The notes beneath the pieces are model-generated. The model was not told the DNA's origin, ran no database searches, and saw nothing but the letters and a program-made list of their open reading frames with translations. Positions 9,985 through 17,855 of a stretch of DNA of 44,665 bases are shown in pieces. Position 1 is the first letter of the stretch. Each line of letters starts with the position of its first letter. Where the stretch lies: positions 1-44,665 of the forward strand of contig QHXN01000057.1 of the NCBI GenBank assembly GCA_003222975.1, written 5' to 3'. The stretch is from Acidobacteriota bacterium. GTDB taxonomy: Bacteria > Acidobacteriota > Blastocatellia > Pyrinomonadales > Pyrinomonadaceae. A program made the translations under genes and the position numbers.

Positions 9985-11133
9985 TCAATGCCTGCGCGTC
10001 GTGCGCCTGCGGCCCGTCCTGCGCAACGTCCTGCGTGTGGTGGCGGCGGTCGTCGCGGGCGGCTTGACCATCTGCTTCCTGACCAACTCGGCCACGGTGC
10101 TGAGGGGAACGGCGGCGCTGATGACGAGCGTGCTGCCTTCGGTTCGGTTGACGACCGTTTTGAGCACGCCCAGCGCAGTGCGTGCGTCGGCGGCGTCCTT
10201 GCTGTTCTTCTTGGCGGCCTCCTCGGCGAGCGACATCTGGAGCGCCACCATACCCATCCTGACGAGGCCGGAGAGCGCGCTGGCGTGCTCCGGCTGGTCT
10301 GTCAGCAGCGCCGCGTGGAAGGTTATGTTGAGCGCGTCCATCCCCTGCGACAGACTGATCTGCTTCATCCAGGCGAGCGTCTTGTCCAGCTCCTCGTTCG
10401 AGGGGACGCCGTACTTGTGCACGCTGTCGGAGAGCGAGGGCGGGATGGCCGCCGTCAGGCTCCAGAGCGCCTGCGGCTCGCGCGCGGCGAGTTCGAGCGT
10501 CGAAGGGTTGAGTCGGCCCTGCCCGGCAGCCGCGTCAATGGCCGCCTTCACGTAGGCCGGCACGCCCGCGACGAGCGTGCGCGAATCGAGCGTCGTGACG
10601 GCGATTTCGGGGTACGGGTTCGACTTCGGCTCGCCGCCAGCGCCGCCCTTGCTTTTGTCGCCGTCGCCCATGATTTTGCTGACACTCTCGGTGTCAATGA
10701 TGTCGAGCGTCTTCGAGCCGTAGCTCTCTTGGCGCGTCTTCACATTCTGAGAGCCGGCGGCGATGCGCCCGATGGCGAGCAGCGCGTCGGGGTTGAAGCC
10801 GCCTCTGACGACGACGATGAATTCGGGCAGACCGTTGGCGGGCGCGGGCTGTGCGAAGCGCACGGCGACGGCGGCGTAGTCGAGGTCGCGCACGTCGAAG
10901 CCTCCCTTTTGCACCTCGGCGAGCATCTTCTGGTACTCGGCTGGCGGCAACACGCGCGGGAGCAGCTCGTTGACGATTCGGCGCGCGTTGACGTAGAGAA
11001 CGGCCTGCGATTCGGGGAAGGAGGCGAGCGCGCCGCGCGCGTCAATCGGTACTTGGGCCGAGGCGTGCGGCGTCGCGAGCGCGAGCATGAGGGCGAGCGG
11101 CAGGAGAATCCTTGCGCGGGTTGGTTTTCTCAT
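9985..11133 (-). CDS. Secreted protein of unknown function
   Basis: I do not recognise this 382-residue protein beyond a general likeness to secreted acidobacterial hypotheticals. It begins with a signal peptide (RILLPLALMLALATPHASAQ). The mature part carries SFPESQAVLYVNARRIVNELLP near its start and alternates predicted strands and helices without cysteines or obvious catalytic motifs. The last 16 residues are strongly basic (RRTLRRTGRRRTTRRH), which is odd for an exported protein and may be a tail gained when the original stop was lost near repeat element C. It lies between nth and the YdjM-like gene in the same orientation. Confidence 0.7.
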   Translation of the reverse strand: MRKPTRARILLPLALMLALATPHASAQVPIDARGALASFPESQAVLYVNARRIVNELLPRVLPPAEYQKMLAEVQKGGFDVRDLDYAAVAVRFAQPAPANGLPEFIVVVRGGFNPDALLAIGRIAAGSQNVKTRQESYGSKTLDIIDTESVSKIMGDGDKSKGGAGGEPKSNPYPEIAVTTLDSRTLVAGVPAYVKAAIDAAAGQGRLNPSTLELAAREPQALWSLTAAIPPSLSDSVHKYGVPSNEELDKTLAWMKQISLSQGMDALNITFHAALLTDQPEHASALSGLVRMGMVALQMSLAEEAAKKNSKDAADARTALGVLKTVVNRTEGSTLVISAAVPLSTVAELVRKQMVKPPATTAATTRRTLRRTGRRRTTRRH

Positions 11134-11198
11134 CGGGGCTTTAGCTTCCTTTCAGAAAAGAGGAGAGCGAAACAACAGGAGCGGCGTCCAACATAATG

Positions 11199-11261
11199 GT
11201 TACAAGTTCAAAGTTCAAGGTTCGAGGTTGAATCTTCAACTTTTACCCTTGAGCCTGTAAC
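11199..11261. repeat. Heptad inverted repeat, element D
   Basis: The left arm is GTTACAA, GTTCAAA, GTTCAAG, GTTCGAG, GTTGAAT (11199-11233). The right arm follows with no loop: CTTCAAC, TTTTACC, CTTGAGC, CTGTAAC (11234-11261). The arms pair imperfectly and carry different numbers of heptads. The element abuts the stop codon of the upstream YdjM-like gene. Confidence 0.75.
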
Positions 11262-11263
11262 TC

Positions 11264-12400
11264 TTAAGGGCCGGGCGTGACGGGCACGTCGAGCGCGAAG
11301 CCTCCGACGCGAGAGCGCGCGCCCGGCTCTGTGAAGCGCAGGTCTGCGAACTGAACAATCCATCCGCCGCCTTGCAACGGCAGCACGCGCGCCACGGGGA
11401 AGCGCGCGAAGTCGAGCAGCACGCGCGCGTGCCCGTCCGTTGACGCGCGCTCGACCAACTCGCGCGCCGCGCCTTCCGGCTTCTCAATCTTGAGCAGGCC
11501 GCGCGGGTTCTCAGCCTGAGTCTTCTCGCCGAGCGAGAGGTCGAAGCGCAGCGTCGAGCGATCCGTCTCGGCGAAGCAGCGCCACGCGAGCGGGTCTGCG
11601 AGCGCGGGCGTCGCGGCGACTCGCAAGACCTTCTCGCCGTCCCGCGCCGCAAGTTTCTGCGCCACGACCTGCGAATCATTGAGGGCGCTGTGGTGGAAGA
11701 GCGCGAGCGCGCCGCAGTAAACGACGACGAGCGCGAGCGACGCCGCCGCGACGAGTTCACCACGGCGCTTCGCCAGCCCAGATACGTGAAGCACGAAGAA
11801 GACGGCGAGTCCGCCGAACCAGACGGCGTGCGCGGCGACGGGCAGCCCCGCCCCGAAGCGGCGCGGGAATGAGACGAACAGGTAAGTCAGCACGCAGGCG
11901 AGCAAAGCCCACGCCGCCGCGCGCGGCCTCGTCCCCGCCGTGAGCAGGAAGCATGCGCCGCCGAGCACGAGCCAAATCCAGGGGTCAACGATGAATAGGA
12001 GGTCGCCGTAAACCCAGTGCCCGTCCCAAGGGAGAAAGGGCCGCAGGCCGTAGCTGTTCGTCCAGTCGAGCAGAGGGTGCGACGCGATGAGGACGAGCGA
12101 GCAGACGAGGAGACCTTTGAAACGCGCGCGGGGCGCGCGCCCGCGCAGGCGCGCGAGCAGTCGCTCGCCCGCGAAAAACAGGACGGGCAGGGCGAGTCCG
12201 AGCGCGAGCACGCCGACCAGCGAGTGTGTGATGCCGCGATGGTTCGCAAGGTAAACGCTCGGCCCTTCGGCCAGCGCGACGATGTCTATGTCGGGGAGGT
12301 TCGAGGCGACGACGCAGAGAGGGGTCGCATACGGCGAGGCGCGCTCAAGACCCGCCTTCGCGGCTGCCAGTCCGACGAGCGAGTGTGTGAGATTATCCAC
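11264..12400 (-). CDS. YdjM/DUF457-type membrane-bound putative metal-dependent hydrolase
   Basis: The N-terminus DNLTHSLVGLAAAKAGL and the downstream NLPDIDIV and HRGITHSL segments are the conserved polar motifs of the YdjM (DUF457) family of membrane proteins, where His and Asp residues are thought to bind metal. Several membrane segments follow (VLALGLALPVLFF, WLVLGGACFLL, WALLACVLTYLFV, VVAASLALVVVYCGALAL), then a soluble C-terminal domain of about 140 residues. The start is GTG 12400. No Shine-Dalgarno sequence is visible because repeat element E begins only four bases upstream. The biochemical role of the family is not established. Confidence 0.82.
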   Translation of the reverse strand: MDNLTHSLVGLAAAKAGLERASPYATPLCVVASNLPDIDIVALAEGPSVYLANHRGITHSLVGVLALGLALPVLFFAGERLLARLRGRAPRARFKGLLVCSLVLIASHPLLDWTNSYGLRPFLPWDGHWVYGDLLFIVDPWIWLVLGGACFLLTAGTRPRAAAWALLACVLTYLFVSFPRRFGAGLPVAAHAVWFGGLAVFFVLHVSGLAKRRGELVAAASLALVVVYCGALALFHHSALNDSQVVAQKLAARDGEKVLRVAATPALADPLAWRCFAETDRSTLRFDLSLGEKTQAENPRGLLKIEKPEGAARELVERASTDGHARVLLDFARFPVARVLPLQGGGWIVQFADLRFTEPGARSRVGGFALDVPVTPGP

Positions 12401-12404
12401 GGAG

Positions 12405-12496
12405 AATAAATGATGAATGCGGAATGATGAATGATGAATGAAGAGAAGCCAGCCGTCTTTAATTCATCATTCATCATTCCGCATTCATCGTTCGTT
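12405..12496. repeat. Heptad inverted repeat, element E (28-bp perfect arms)
   Basis: The left arm is GATGAAT, GCGGAAT, GATGAAT, GATGAAT (12412-12439). The right arm (12462-12489) is its exact reverse complement over 28 bases. The spacer is 22 bases. Further partial heptads flank both arms (AATAAAT and GTTCGTT). The element occupies nearly the whole gap between the stop of the TPR-like gene and the GTG of the YdjM-like gene. Confidence 0.92.
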
Positions 12497-13314
12497 TAGA
12501 ACGGGAGCGATTTGTCCGGGACCGGCTCCTTCGGGAGCTGCGCGTAGCGTTCGGGGCTTAGCTCCTGGAGCTTGTCGGCGGCGGCGCGGACGACCGATGA
12601 TTCGGGCTGCGGCTTGGCGTCCTTGACCTGCGCCTTGCGCGCCGCCTCGACCATGCCGAAGAGGAGGTTCACGGCCTCGTCCTTCTTCCCCTGCTTCTCG
12701 TCAACGGTGGCTAGACGGAGTTTCAGAGTGTTCTCCGAGACATTCTGGTCCTTGTCGTTCAGAAGCTCCTGGTAGAGTTTCGCCGCGTCGTCGTACTTGC
12801 CGTCGGCCTCGTGCGCCTCGGCCAGCGCGAACTTGGCGCGCGCCGCGAGGTCGTCGTTGCTGCTTCGGCTCACCGCCTCCAACTCGCTCAGGCCCTTACC
12901 GCGGTCAAACGCGAGCAGGTTGGCGGCGGCGAAGTAGCGCGCGATGTCGCTGTAGGGCGAGCCGTAGTCGCGCTCGACCTTCTGGAACTCTTCGACGGCG
13001 CGGCGCGCGCGCTCCTGCTCGTTCGGGAAGGTGGGGCCTGTGTCGCCGGGCTGCGGCGTGCCGGTCGTGACCGGGGCCTCGGCGATCTCGATGGCCTTCG
13101 AGAGCGCGAGGTTCGCCGAGTCGGCGCGGCTCGCGCGCCACCACGAGAAGGCGACGGCGAGTATGGCGAGGGCGACCACGCCGCCCGCCGCATAGAGGAT
13201 CGTCCGGCCCTGTCCCTCGAAGCGGTGCGAGAGGCGTTCGTAAGCGCCCAGCGTCGTGTCGCGGAACTTGTCGTGCTTGAGTTGCTTTGCGCGTTTCTTG
13301 GTAGTTCGAGCCAC
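12496..13314 (-). CDS. Membrane-anchored TPR-like protein (YfgM/TPR_21-like)
   Basis: A basic cytoplasmic N-terminus (ARTTKKRAKQLKHDKF) is followed by one membrane helix (TILYAAGGVVALAILAVAFSWW) and an Ala-rich helical region with TPR-like helices such as YSDIARYFAAANLLAFDRG, ARAKFALAEAHEADGKYDDAAKLY and LRLATVDEKQGKKDEAVNLLFG. This layout resembles YfgM, a periplasmic chaperone-associated protein at the Sec translocon, but the match is by architecture only. GTG 13314 has a weak GGGA site and is preferred to TTG 13332. It would be 272 residues and is the first gene of the leftward run. Confidence 0.75.
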   Translation of the reverse strand: MARTTKKRAKQLKHDKFRDTTLGAYERLSHRFEGQGRTILYAAGGVVALAILAVAFSWWRASRADSANLALSKAIEIAEAPVTTGTPQPGDTGPTFPNEQERARRAVEEFQKVERDYGSPYSDIARYFAAANLLAFDRGKGLSELEAVSRSSNDDLAARAKFALAEAHEADGKYDDAAKLYQELLNDKDQNVSENTLKLRLATVDEKQGKKDEAVNLLFGMVEAARKAQVKDAKPQPESSVVRAAADKLQELSPERYAQLPKEPVPDKSLPF

Positions 13315-13422
13315 TGCTTTTTCCCGGTGCAAGAGCGCACAGTCGTGTGCGTTCTGAATTAAGGAGTTCGAGGCAAAGGTCTCACTCTAACGGCGGGTAT
13401 CGGGGTTGTCAAGCAGGCCGGT

Positions 13423-13452
13423 TTGACCGACTTTCCGCGGGCGTGGTAGGCT
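13423..13452 (+). promoter_or_regulatory. Weak putative promoter upstream of the ECF sigma gene
   Basis: TTGACC (13423-13428) and TAGGCT (13447-13452) are separated by 18 bases. The -35 is good and the -10 is poor. It would give a leader of about 315 bases that carries repeat element F. Confidence 0.25.
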
Positions 13453-13568
13453 GCCGCGCAAACCGAAATCACCCTCGCATGGATGCCGTGGACAGCACGG
13501 ACGGACGCGGAATTCAACCCGCATTTATTTTGTACTGGCCGAGGCATAGAGGATAATTCCTCCGCGCC

Positions 13569-13632
13569 CTTTGCGTGAACTTTGCGTCCTTTGCGGTTAA
13601 GCAAGTCTTCTTTAACCGCAAAGGACGCAAAG
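13569..13632. repeat. Inverted repeat with CCTTTGCG units, element F
   Basis: TTTGCG recurs at 13570, 13581 and 13590. The 21 bases at 13580-13600 (CTTTGCGTCCTTTGCGGTTAA in two pieces: CTTTGCGTCC and TTTGCGGTTAA) are matched exactly by the reverse complement at 13612-13632, with an 11-base loop. Unlike most of the set it lies between divergent genes. Confidence 0.85.
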
Positions 13633-13774
13633 TAGTCGCCAGGTGCGCAAATGGCGTCTAAACAGTCAGCATGAAATTTTTCGCGGAACAAACAGAGGCG
13701 GGCCGGTGTCGAAGGTTTCAGTTGAAGGGGGAGAGGCCCTTCGACAGACCCTCCCAGTCCGACGGAGGACGCCT

Positions 13775-14446
13775 GTGAGCTTCGGAGAGCCAATCGCCCT
13801 CCGCGTGCGAGCGGAACTGGAGAGGGCTGCCGACGCGGCAGCCTCGGCAGACGACCGCTTCGCCGCGCCGGCGGAGGCGCAGTTCCTTGAAAGGCTCAAG
13901 GCGGGCGAGGCGGCGGCCTTCAACCGGCTCGTCGAGGAGCGGCACGCGGACATCTACGCTCTGCTCTACCGCCTCACGGAAGACCCGGAGGAGGCGCGCG
14001 ACCTGACGCAGGAGACCTTCCTGCAAGCCTTCCGCAATATCGGGGGATTCCGCGGCGAGGCAGACCTCCGCACTTGGCTCTACCGCATCGCCGTTAACCA
14101 GGCGCGCAACCGCTGGCGCTGGTGGAAGCGACGCCGACGCGACCGGACGGTCTCGCTCGACGCGCCCGTCAGCGAATCGCACGACGCGCCGCTCTCGGCT
14201 GAGCTTCAAAGCCACACGACGGGCGACCCCGAACAGCAGGCGCTGGCACGCGAGCGAGAGCGCGCACTGCTCTCGGCCCTGCGCACGCTCTCGCGCCCCT
14301 ACCGCGAGGTCATCGTGCTCCGCGACATCGAGGGGCTGAGCTACGAGGAGGTCGCGCTCGCGCTTGAGATAAACGTCGGCACTGTCAAATCGCGACTGTC
14401 GAGAGGTCGCGCCGAGCTTCGACGCAGGCTCGAAGGCTCTTTGTAA
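13775..14446 (+). CDS. ECF RNA polymerase sigma factor (RpoE family)
   Basis: Region 2 is visible in LVEERHADIYALLYRLTEDP, EEARDLTQETFLQAFRNIGGF and LRTWLYRIAVNQARNR. Region 4 is visible in LRTLSRPYREVIVLRDIEG, LSYEEVALALEINVGTVKSR and LSRGRAELRRRL. The stretch between the two regions is highly charged, as usual in ECF factors. GTG 13775 has GGAGG six bases upstream, so I choose it over the longer frame; the protein is then 223 residues. The anti-sigma gene lies 430 bases downstream in the same direction, an unusually long gap for such a pair. It should direct transcription of an envelope or stress regulon. Confidence 0.92.
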   Translation: MSFGEPIALRVRAELERAADAAASADDRFAAPAEAQFLERLKAGEAAAFNRLVEERHADIYALLYRLTEDPEEARDLTQETFLQAFRNIGGFRGEADLRTWLYRIAVNQARNRWRWWKRRRRDRTVSLDAPVSESHDAPLSAELQSHTTGDPEQQALARERERALLSALRTLSRPYREVIVLRDIEGLSYEEVALALEINVGTVKSRLSRGRAELRRRLEGSL

Positions 14447-14447
14447 A

Positions 14448-14552
14448 TTAGCTGTTAGCTTATAGCTGTTAGCCGTAACTGAAAGCCGCCGGCTCGCCGT
14501 CGGGCGGACAGTTTCGGCAGGTGAAAGCTAACAGCTATAAGCTAACAGCTTT
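14448..14552. repeat. Heptad inverted repeat, element G (24-bp perfect arms)
   Basis: The left arm is TTAGCTG, TTAGCTT, ATAGCTG, TTAGCCG (14448-14475). The 24 bases 14450-14473 are matched exactly by the reverse complement at 14527-14550. The 53-base spacer has its own GC-rich complementarity. The element starts at the sigma factor stop codon. Confidence 0.9.
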
Positions 14553-14554
14553 CC

Positions 14555-14801
14555 CGGATGGCTGCCCCGCCCCGGCTACACCAACACCCCGGTGCCTGGT
14601 GGGTCAGGAAGCGGTGGGAGCGGATGCGTGAGAGGCCAAGTCGGCGGCGACTCGGCGTCGGGCGGTTTTGAAAACGAGGCCAGCAACACCCGTTCTTCTG
14701 TTACCGCCCGAACGCGTGGGTCAAGGCGGCAGACGCTTCACGCGTGTTCGCAATTGCTGCTTCCTTGCGAAAGGGAGCAGCCGGGGTCGGCCAGCCATCC
14801 G
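14555..14801 (+). ncRNA. Candidate structured RNA, or a MITE-like unit, between sigma and anti-sigma genes
   Basis: The 247-base segment closes on itself: CGGATGGCTG (14555-14564) pairs with CAGCCATCCG (14792-14801), and CCCCGGCT (14570-14577) with AGCCGGGG (14779-14786). Inside are CACCA/TGGTG (14579-14583, 14597-14601), AGTCG-GCGG-CGACT (14639-14652), GGGCGGT/ACCGCCC (14660-14666, 14703-14709), CGAACGCGTG/CACGCGTGTTCG (14709-14718, 14739-14750) and GCTGCTTCC/GGGAGCAGC (14756-14764, 14773-14781). Some helices exclude each other. I could not match it to RNase P, SRP, 6S, tmRNA or a known riboswitch. No reading frame in it looks real. The strand is assumed from the flanking genes. Confidence 0.4.
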
Positions 14802-14803
14802 AG

Positions 14804-14870
14804 AGATATCAGATGCTGGATGTCAGATGTCAGTCGAGAACAAGCATCCAGCATCTGATATCTTACATCT
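14804..14870. repeat. Heptad inverted repeat, element H
   Basis: The left arm has ATATCAG, ATGCTGG, ATGTCAG, ATGTCAG (14806-14833). The right arm is CATCCAG, CATCTGA, TATCTTA, CATCTTG (14845-14872). The 18 bases 14805-14822 are matched exactly by the reverse complement at 14845-14862. It ends only a few bases before the anti-sigma start codon, where no Shine-Dalgarno sequence is seen. Confidence 0.88.
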
Positions 14871-14876
14871 TGACTT

Positions 14877-15686
14877 ATGATGACGTGCGAGGAATCACAG
14901 AAGGCTTTTTCGCCGTACCTTGACGGCGTGCTGCCGCGCGGGGCGAGCGACGCGCTCGACAAGCACCTCGGCGTGTGCCCCGTCTGCCGTCATCAGTTCT
15001 CGGAGACACGCGCCGTGGTGCGCGCCCTCTCTCTCGTCGCGCGCCCCGCGCCGCCCCCAGGGCTAGCCGCCTCGGTCAGCGAGGCGCTCGCAATCGAGCG
15101 CGCCGCGCGCGGGGCGAACCCGCCCATGCCGCTCTACGAGCGTGTGGCGCGCTGGGTCACGCCGCGCGTGATGCCCTACGCGGTCGGCGCACTCTACTCG
15201 GTCATCCTCTTCGTGGCGGTGTTCGGCGCGTTGCGGCAGCAGTTGCGCTTGCTGCGCAACCTGGCCGAGGAGCAGGCGCTCGAAAGTGGGCAGCCTTACA
15301 GCGTGACTTGGGTTGACGGTCGCGGCGGCTACGACGTGACGCGCCCGCTCTCGCCCGACCTGTCGGTCGCGGCGCGCGCGCCGTTCACATCCGAGTCGCC
15401 GACGCTGAATCCGCGCGGCGCGCTCGCGGCGCTGACGCTTTCGCCGCCGAGCGCGCGCCGGCCCGACGACGACGACATGATCGTGGTCGCCGACGTTTAC
15501 GGCAACGGCAGCGCCTCGCTCGCAGAGGTCGTCGCGCCGCCGCGCAACCGGCACATGATTGACGAGCTTCAGGACGCGCTGCGGCAGAGTCCGGCCTTCG
15601 TCCCCGCCTCCCTTGACCGCAGGCCGCAGACCATGCGCGTCGTCTTCGTCCTCCAGAAGATGAACGTGCCGGAGAGCAGCTACTAA
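14877..15686 (+). CDS. Zinc-finger anti-sigma factor (zf-HC2), membrane-anchored
   Basis: The N-terminus carries the ZAS signature H30-x3-C34-x2-C37 (KHLGVCPVCRHQF), with C4 just upstream, as in anti-sigma factors that bind ECF sigma region 2. One membrane helix follows at about residues 98-119 (RVMPYAVGALYSVILFVAVFGAL), then a periplasmic domain of about 150 residues that I do not recognise. It is the expected partner of the ECF sigma factor encoded upstream. ATG 14877 is directly followed by a second ATG; neither has a ribosome binding site, and element H sits immediately upstream. It is followed by a strong terminator. Confidence 0.87.
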   Translation: MMTCEESQKAFSPYLDGVLPRGASDALDKHLGVCPVCRHQFSETRAVVRALSLVARPAPPPGLAASVSEALAIERAARGANPPMPLYERVARWVTPRVMPYAVGALYSVILFVAVFGALRQQLRLLRNLAEEQALESGQPYSVTWVDGRGGYDVTRPLSPDLSVAARAPFTSESPTLNPRGALAALTLSPPSARRPDDDDMIVVADVYGNGSASLAEVVAPPRNRHMIDELQDALRQSPAFVPASLDRRPQTMRVVFVLQKMNVPESSY

Positions 15687-15720
15687 AGCCTCGAAAGCCT
15701 CGAAAGAACCGACCTGTTAA

Positions 15721-15759
15721 GTCGCGCAGTTGAAGCGCACTGTGCTTCAACTGCGCGAC
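15721..15759 (+). terminator. Rho-independent terminator after the anti-sigma gene
   Basis: A perfect 16-bp stem (GTCGCGCAGTTGAAGC, 15721-15736, with 15744-15759) has a 7-base loop and is followed by TCTGCTTTTCC. It ends the sigma/anti-sigma unit. Confidence 0.85.
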
Positions 15760-15832
15760 TCTGCTTTTCCGTCAACGGCCCCGCGCCCCTGTCAGCATTA
15801 ACCCTGCGCATCTTCGCATGCCGGCAGAAAAG

Positions 15833-15861
15833 TTGTTGTAGTCCTCACGCCGTGGTAAATT
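15833..15861 (+). promoter_or_regulatory. Putative sigma-70-like promoter of the TPR gene
   Basis: TTGTTG (15833-15838) and TAAATT (15856-15861) are separated by exactly 17 bases and lie about 100 bases upstream of the TPR gene start, just past the preceding terminator. Confidence 0.45.
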
Positions 15862-15965
15862 GCGCGCTGCCGTCGCGCCCCTTGCTTGGACTGCCGGAGT
15901 GTGGGCGAAGCGTCCGAACGTAAATCAACTTAGCCTCGACGCCGACCGACCGAATCAAAAAGCCT

Positions 15966-17786
15966 ATGAGTTCACGCGAACCCGAACGAGTCGCCGCCGT
16001 TTTGATTGTGCTGCTCGCGCTCTACCTCTCCTTTGCACAAGACGCTCGCGCGCAAGACACCGCCGACAGGGGCATACGTGTCGTCTCACGCAACAGCCGA
16101 GCGCGCCCGAAGGAGGAGGACGAGCGGGCGCGCACGTTTTTGGAGGATGGGCTTCGGCGCGCGGACGCGGGCGACTGGGCCGGGGCGCTTAAAGCCTACG
16201 ACCGGGCGCTCGCCATAGACCCGCGCTTCGCGGACGCGCTCGTCGCCGAGGGCGACGCCTACATGAGTTCGGGCAAGTACAAGGAGGCGTTCGCCGCATA
16301 CGAGAAGGCGGTGGGCGTCGCGCCCTCGAACCCGGACGCTTACTACAGCCTCGGCGCGGCCTACAACAGCATGGCGCAGTACGGCGACGCCTTCAAACCT
16401 TTCGTGCAGGCCGTCCGCCTCGACCCCGAATTCGCCGAGGCGCACTACGGCATCGGCTACGCTTACCTCAAGCTCGACAACTTCAAGGACGCTCTTCCCT
16501 ACCTGCGGCAGGCCATCCGCCTCAAGCCCGACTACGCGGAGGCGCGACTCGCCCTCGGCGAGACTTACCTCGGCCTCAGAGACTTCAAAGCCGCCGAGGC
16601 CGAGCTTAAAACCCTCGCCGGCCTCGACGCGTCCTCGGCGCACGATCTCGACAAGGAGATTCGCGCGGCCAGCGGCGTCGCCCAGACCTCCGTGGCCCAA
16701 ACCTCCGCGCAGCCGACCTCGGAGGCGTATGTCGGTAGTGAATTGTCGCCAACGGCTGAGAAGCCACAAGCGCCGAAGACCGAAGCGCCGAAGAGCGCGC
16801 GCTTGGTTTCCACTCTCGCCGCGACTCCGAAGAGGGTGCAAACTTCTCGCGCTAAGTCCGGGGCTTCGGAGAGCGCCGCCGCACCGCCGCAGAGACGTGC
16901 CGCGGCTAGCCAGCCCGCCGGGGCAACGAACTCCGCCTCGACGCTCGCCGTCGAGCTGAGTTTCTGGGACAGCATCAAAAACAGCAACGACCCCGAAGAG
17001 TTCGCCGCGTATCTCAGGAAGTACCCCGAAGGGCAGTTCGCCGAGCTTGCGAGAATCCGCGTGCGCGCGCTCGCGGGCAAGAAGGGCGACGCGGCGGTGG
17101 CGGGGAACGAGCCGAAGCAGCCGACTCCCGACAGTCCGACGAAACCCGCGCCCGACCCGCCGTTGATTATAACCTCGGAACAGCCGTCGAAAGTCACGGC
17201 GGAGCAGCCTTCAAAGTCTGCGGCGGAGCAGCCGTCTCAAGGCGTCGCCGAGCAACCCGCCAAAGAGCAGCCGTTGAAAGAAAAGGGTCAGCCCGCGGAA
17301 GAAAAGAAGCAGCCCGCGAATGAGCCTGTCGAGACGGGGGGCGCGACCACGGTCGAGGCCGCGACGAGTTTGTTGCGGGGGCTTCTCCCTTCCCGCTTCT
17401 CGTACAAAGCCACGACCTCCGGCGACGGCGCGTCGCCGGTCACTTCCGAAGTAAGCATCAACATCGAGCCGCTTGAATTCGGCGGCTGCTCTGCCGGGTG
17501 GCGCGACCAGAACGACACGCTCTCGGTCTCCCTGTCCGACCTCGACCCCGAAGGCGTGACGGTCGTGCCGCGCACAAGGCCGGGCACGACATTCTCAATC
17601 GAAGTCTGGAACGTCGGGATAGCGGCGACCGGCGGTAAGGGCGCGATTACCGAAACGAAGGGCGACGGGAGCGGGGCCGTCAACCATTACAACGGCCTCG
17701 ACCTACAGTACGAAGGCAAGGAGAAGGCGGACGGGGTAGCGAGGGCGCTGCGACAGGCAATCAAGCTCTGCGGAGGAAAGCCGTAG
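15966..17786 (+). CDS. Secreted TPR protein with a caspase-associated linker motif
   Basis: The 606-residue protein has a signal peptide (VAAVLIVLLALYLSFAQDARAQ), about five TPR units (residues 55-225, for example YYSLGAAYNSMAQYGDAFKP and YGIGYAYLKLDNFKDALPYL), then a low-complexity region. Residues 331-366 hold FWDSIKNSNDPEEFAAYLRKY and its continuation, a short module often found beside caspase-like domains in bacterial secreted proteins. Residues 403-455 form a degenerate repeat of EQPSK-type units. The C-terminal about 130 residues contain YKATTSGDGASPVTSEVSI and look like a separate unidentified domain. No clear ribosome binding site precedes ATG 15966. It converges with the next TPR gene and may scaffold the caspase-like protein encoded nearby. 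Confidence 0.82.
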   Translation: MSSREPERVAAVLIVLLALYLSFAQDARAQDTADRGIRVVSRNSRARPKEEDERARTFLEDGLRRADAGDWAGALKAYDRALAIDPRFADALVAEGDAYMSSGKYKEAFAAYEKAVGVAPSNPDAYYSLGAAYNSMAQYGDAFKPFVQAVRLDPEFAEAHYGIGYAYLKLDNFKDALPYLRQAIRLKPDYAEARLALGETYLGLRDFKAAEAELKTLAGLDASSAHDLDKEIRAASGVAQTSVAQTSAQPTSEAYVGSELSPTAEKPQAPKTEAPKSARLVSTLAATPKRVQTSRAKSGASESAAAPPQRRAAASQPAGATNSASTLAVELSFWDSIKNSNDPEEFAAYLRKYPEGQFAELARIRVRALAGKKGDAAVAGNEPKQPTPDSPTKPAPDPPLIITSEQPSKVTAEQPSKSAAEQPSQGVAEQPAKEQPLKEKGQPAEEKKQPANEPVETGGATTVEAATSLLRGLLPSRFSYKATTSGDGASPVTSEVSINIEPLEFGGCSAGWRDQNDTLSVSLSDLDPEGVTVVPRTRPGTTFSIEVWNVGIAATGGKGAITETKGDGSGAVNHYNGLDLQYEGKEKADGVARALRQAIKLCGGKP

Positions 17787-17791
17787 AGCGA

Positions 17792-17846
17792 GAAGCGTGA
17801 ATCTAGAAACGCGGGCGGTAGGGAGCGTTTCCGTATTCACGTTTTC
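17792..17846. terminator. Imperfect hairpin between convergent TPR genes
   Basis: GAAGCGTGAAT and GAAACGC (17792-17812) are matched by GCGTTTC and ATTCACG with TTTTC (17825-17846). A 3-base mismatch interrupts the stem. It lies in the 69-base convergent gap and probably ends transcription from both sides. Confidence 0.65.
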
Positions 17847-17855
17847 ATCATATCT

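Larger units (their letters stand above)
13315..13774. other. Intergenic region between divergent TPR-like and sigma factor genes
   Basis: About 460 bases without a convincing gene. It contains a possible promoter at 13423-13452 and repeat element F at 13569-13632. The open frame that continues upstream from the sigma gene (from 13643) lacks homology-like character and is probably not translated. Confidence 0.6.

Noticed and set aside
12405-12496. CRISPR array
   Set aside because: Units are 7 bases without unique spacers, and no cas genes are present. The structure is a single inverted pair.
14555-14801. RNase P, SRP, 6S, tmRNA or cobalamin riboswitch in the sigma/anti-sigma gap
   Set aside because: The conserved cores (for example GAGGAAAGTCC or GCCACTG) are missing. 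Only an unnamed structured candidate is reported.
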